A stretch of DNA of 7,093 nt from CAZFCK01 sp964517355 (GTDB taxonomy: Bacteria; Desulfobacterota; Desulfovibrionia; Desulfovibrionales; Desulfovibrionaceae), in NCBI GenBank assembly GCA_964517355.1, contig CAZFCK010000239.1, forward strand, positions 1-7,093, read 5' to 3'. The notes under the pieces were generated by a model. It saw nothing but the letters and a program-made list of their open reading frames with translations, did not search any database and was not told where the DNA came from. Positions within the stretch are counted from its first letter, which is position 1; every line of letters begins with the position of its first letter. Position numbers and translations under genes: made by a program. Positions 5,736-7,093 of the stretch are shown in pieces.

Positions 5736-6806
5736 ATGCCGGAACGTAGTAAAGCCTATGCCGACGCGGGCGTCAATCTGGAAGCTGCCAATTCTTTGGT
5801 GAGCCGTCTCAAATCCATTGTCAGCGCCACCCATACCAAGGGGGTGTTGTCGGATATTGGCGGGTTTGGCGGCCTCTATAAACCCGACTTGGGCGGAATG
5901 AGCGAGCCGGTGCTCGTTTCCTCCACAGACGGCGTGGGCACGAAAATCAAAATGGCCGTGGAATATGGCAGACATCAGGATATTGGTATCGACCTGGTGG
6001 CCATGAGCGTTAACGATGTGCTTGTGCAAGGTGCGAAACCTTTATTTTTTTTGGATTATTTTGCAACAGGCAAACTCGATCCCGATATGGCCGAAACGGT
6101 TGTCGCAGGTGTGGCCGAAGGTTGCAAAAGAGCGGGCTGCGCGCTCTTGGGGGGCGAGACCGCCGAAATGCCGGGAATGTACGCGCCCGGAGACTACGAC
6201 CTTGCCGGGTTTTGCGTCGGCATTGTGGATAATTCCAAGATAGTGGACGGTTCGGGCATGCATGTGGGCGATGCCGTGATCGGTTTGTCTTCCACGGGGT
6301 TTCACAGCAACGGCTATTCGCTTGTGCGGAAGATCGCCACCCAGGAGGGATTGAAGCCCGATGCCCCCATGCCCGGAGATGCCGGACGCACAGTGGCCGA
6401 GGCCCTGCTTGAGCCCACAGCCATTTACACCAAGCCCGTGCTTAATCTTTTGCGGGATTTCGCGATCAAGGGCATGGCCCATATCACGGGGGGCGGTTTT
6501 TACGACAACATCCCCCGCGTGTTGCCGATGGGGGTCCAGGCGCACATCCAGTTCGGCTCCTGGAATATGCCGCCGGTTTTTACCTGGATACGGCAGGCGG
6601 GGATTCTTTCCTGGCCGGAAATGCTGCAGATATTCAATTGCGGTATCGGGTACGTCCTTGTTGTGGAGCAAAGGCATGAAGCCGAGGTGCTCAACCGCCT
6701 CAACAGGGCTTTTCAGCAACCCGCTTGGATTATCGGACGCATTGAACGGCAGGAAAGCCGCGAAAGTGAAAACATCCGTATCAGCTTTCCTGAAGAGGGC
6801 TGCTGA
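5736..6806 (+). CDS. purM: Phosphoribosylformylglycinamidine cyclo-ligase (AIR synthetase)
   Basis: A 356-residue cytoplasmic enzyme that uses ATP to close formylglycinamidine ribonucleotide (FGAM) into aminoimidazole ribonucleotide (AIR), the fifth step of de novo purine synthesis. Length is normal for PurM. Family signatures include the N-terminal YADAGV, the ATP/phosphate-binding D65-G-V-G-T-K, G139-G-E-T-A-E-M-P-G-M-Y149, the HSNGYSLVRK segment, ITGGGFYDNIPRVLP and the C-terminal NCGIGYVLVV. Two in-frame ATGs occur, at 5730 and 5736. AAGGAG (5722-5727) lies only two bases from the first but eight from the second, so 5736 is preferred; starting at 5730 would add MS. It is a single-gene unit with its own candidate promoter and a strong terminator. 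No other purine gene is adjacent. Confidence 0.96.
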   Translation: MPERSKAYADAGVNLEAANSLVSRLKSIVSATHTKGVLSDIGGFGGLYKPDLGGMSEPVLVSSTDGVGTKIKMAVEYGRHQDIGIDLVAMSVNDVLVQGAKPLFFLDYFATGKLDPDMAETVVAGVAEGCKRAGCALLGGETAEMPGMYAPGDYDLAGFCVGIVDNSKIVDGSGMHVGDAVIGLSSTGFHSNGYSLVRKIATQEGLKPDAPMPGDAGRTVAEALLEPTAIYTKPVLNLLRDFAIKGMAHITGGGFYDNIPRVLPMGVQAHIQFGSWNMPPVFTWIRQAGILSWPEMLQIFNCGIGYVLVVEQRHEAEVLNRLNRAFQQPAWIIGRIERQESRESENIRISFPEEGC

Positions 6807-6828
6807 GCTTCCTGTATAAATATGCAGG

Positions 6829-6857
6829 CGGAAGGCGCCGGCCTTCCGGATATTTTT
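6829..6857 (+). terminator. First hairpin after purM, terminator-like
   Basis: An 8-bp stem (CGGAAGGC 6829-6836, GCCTTCCG 6841-6848) with the four-base loop GCCG is followed by GATATTTTT. It lies 22 bases after the purM stop codon. The T run starts four bases past the stem, so it is weaker than the hairpin that follows. Confidence 0.5.
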
Positions 6858-6866
6858 CCCGCGCTC

Positions 6867-6904
6867 AAGGGGAACCCACGGAAAAGAGGGTTCCCCTTTT
6901 TTTT
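6867..6904 (+). terminator. Strong intrinsic terminator of purM
   Basis: A perfect 11-bp stem (AAGGGGAACCC 6867-6877, GGGTTCCCCTT 6888-6898) with a 10-base loop is followed by a run of eight T residues (6897-6904). This is a textbook Rho-independent terminator on the plus strand. Confidence 0.9.
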
Positions 6905-7002
6905 ATTTCTATAGAGCAACGTATCTTTTCACCGGTTTGTTCTGAGGATAAGTCCCACCTCCCGTCAGAGGGCAACGCCCCCTTGAATCCATGGAAATTC
7001 TT

Positions 7003-7025
7003 GAGAACCTTTTTAAAAGGTTCTC
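7003..7025. repeat. Near-palindrome GAGAACC-T5A4-GGTTCTC
   Basis: Arms 7003-7009 and 7019-7025 are perfect 7-bp complements around an internally complementary TTTTTAAAA centre. Read as RNA it forms a hairpin on either strand, but no T tract follows. Position 6905-7093 otherwise shows no convincing gene. A shorter hairpin, GCCTT/AAGGC, sits at 7054-7068, and GAGGGC/GCCCCC-type complementarity lies near 6968-6981. The region looks like decayed intergenic repeat sequence. Confidence 0.5.
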
Positions 7026-7093
7026 AGCTTGCCGGAGATATTAGCGCATTTTCGCCTTGAAACAAGGCTCTCCCCTGAAACAATTTCCAATTG

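Noticed and set aside
6042..6719. 225-codon minus-strand open frame inside purM
   Set aside because: It is antisense to the well-conserved purM coding region and has no domain signature.
6991..7044. 17-codon frame starting MEILENLFKRF
   Set aside because: It is too short, has no ribosome binding site and lies over the 7003-7025 palindrome.
1..7093. CRISPR array, rRNA or insertion sequence
   Set aside because: No regularly spaced repeats of CRISPR length, no rRNA-like segments, and no transposase or terminal inverted repeats were found on reading through the window.

Overview
The window looks like chromosomal DNA of a sulfate-reducing deltaproteobacterium, most likely Desulfovibrionaceae. 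This is an inference from gene content (multi-sensor Cache/HAMP/GAF/PAS histidine kinase, anaerobic radical SAM protein AmrS, corrinoid adenosyltransferase), moderate-to-high GC and intergenic style; no single marker proves it.

Layout. Positions 1-408 look like the end of a mobile or formerly mobile segment. They hold the last codons of an unrecognised plus-strand gene (to 99), a minus-strand helix-turn-helix reading frame resembling an excisionase (starting at 221, running off the left edge), and a cluster of short direct and inverted repeats (265-363). This segment abuts the 3' end of a complete minus-strand tRNA-Pro(UGG) gene (409-485) that has its own terminator (366-400). A tRNA 3' end is a classic integrase target. 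A promoter region follows, then a 975-residue membrane histidine kinase (706-3633, plus) with no response regulator beside it.

Positions 3775-5655 form a minus-strand cluster, read right to left: a small exported protein of unknown function, the AmmeMemoRadiSam radical SAM protein AmrS, and the cob(I)yrinic acid a,c-diamide adenosyltransferase CobO. The gaps are 35 and 13 bases, so they are probably one operon. Diverging from it is purM (5736-6806, plus), for the fifth step of de novo purine synthesis, followed by two tandem hairpins, the second a very strong terminator. The last 190 bases hold no convincing gene, only short palindromes.

The core genes (tRNA-Pro, purM, cobO, amrS) are ordinary housekeeping functions. 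The parts most worth a second look are the tRNA-proximal junction on the left and the amrS-cobO-exported-protein operon, which has no Memo or AMMECR1 partner in view. I found no clear new defence or mobile system within the window.
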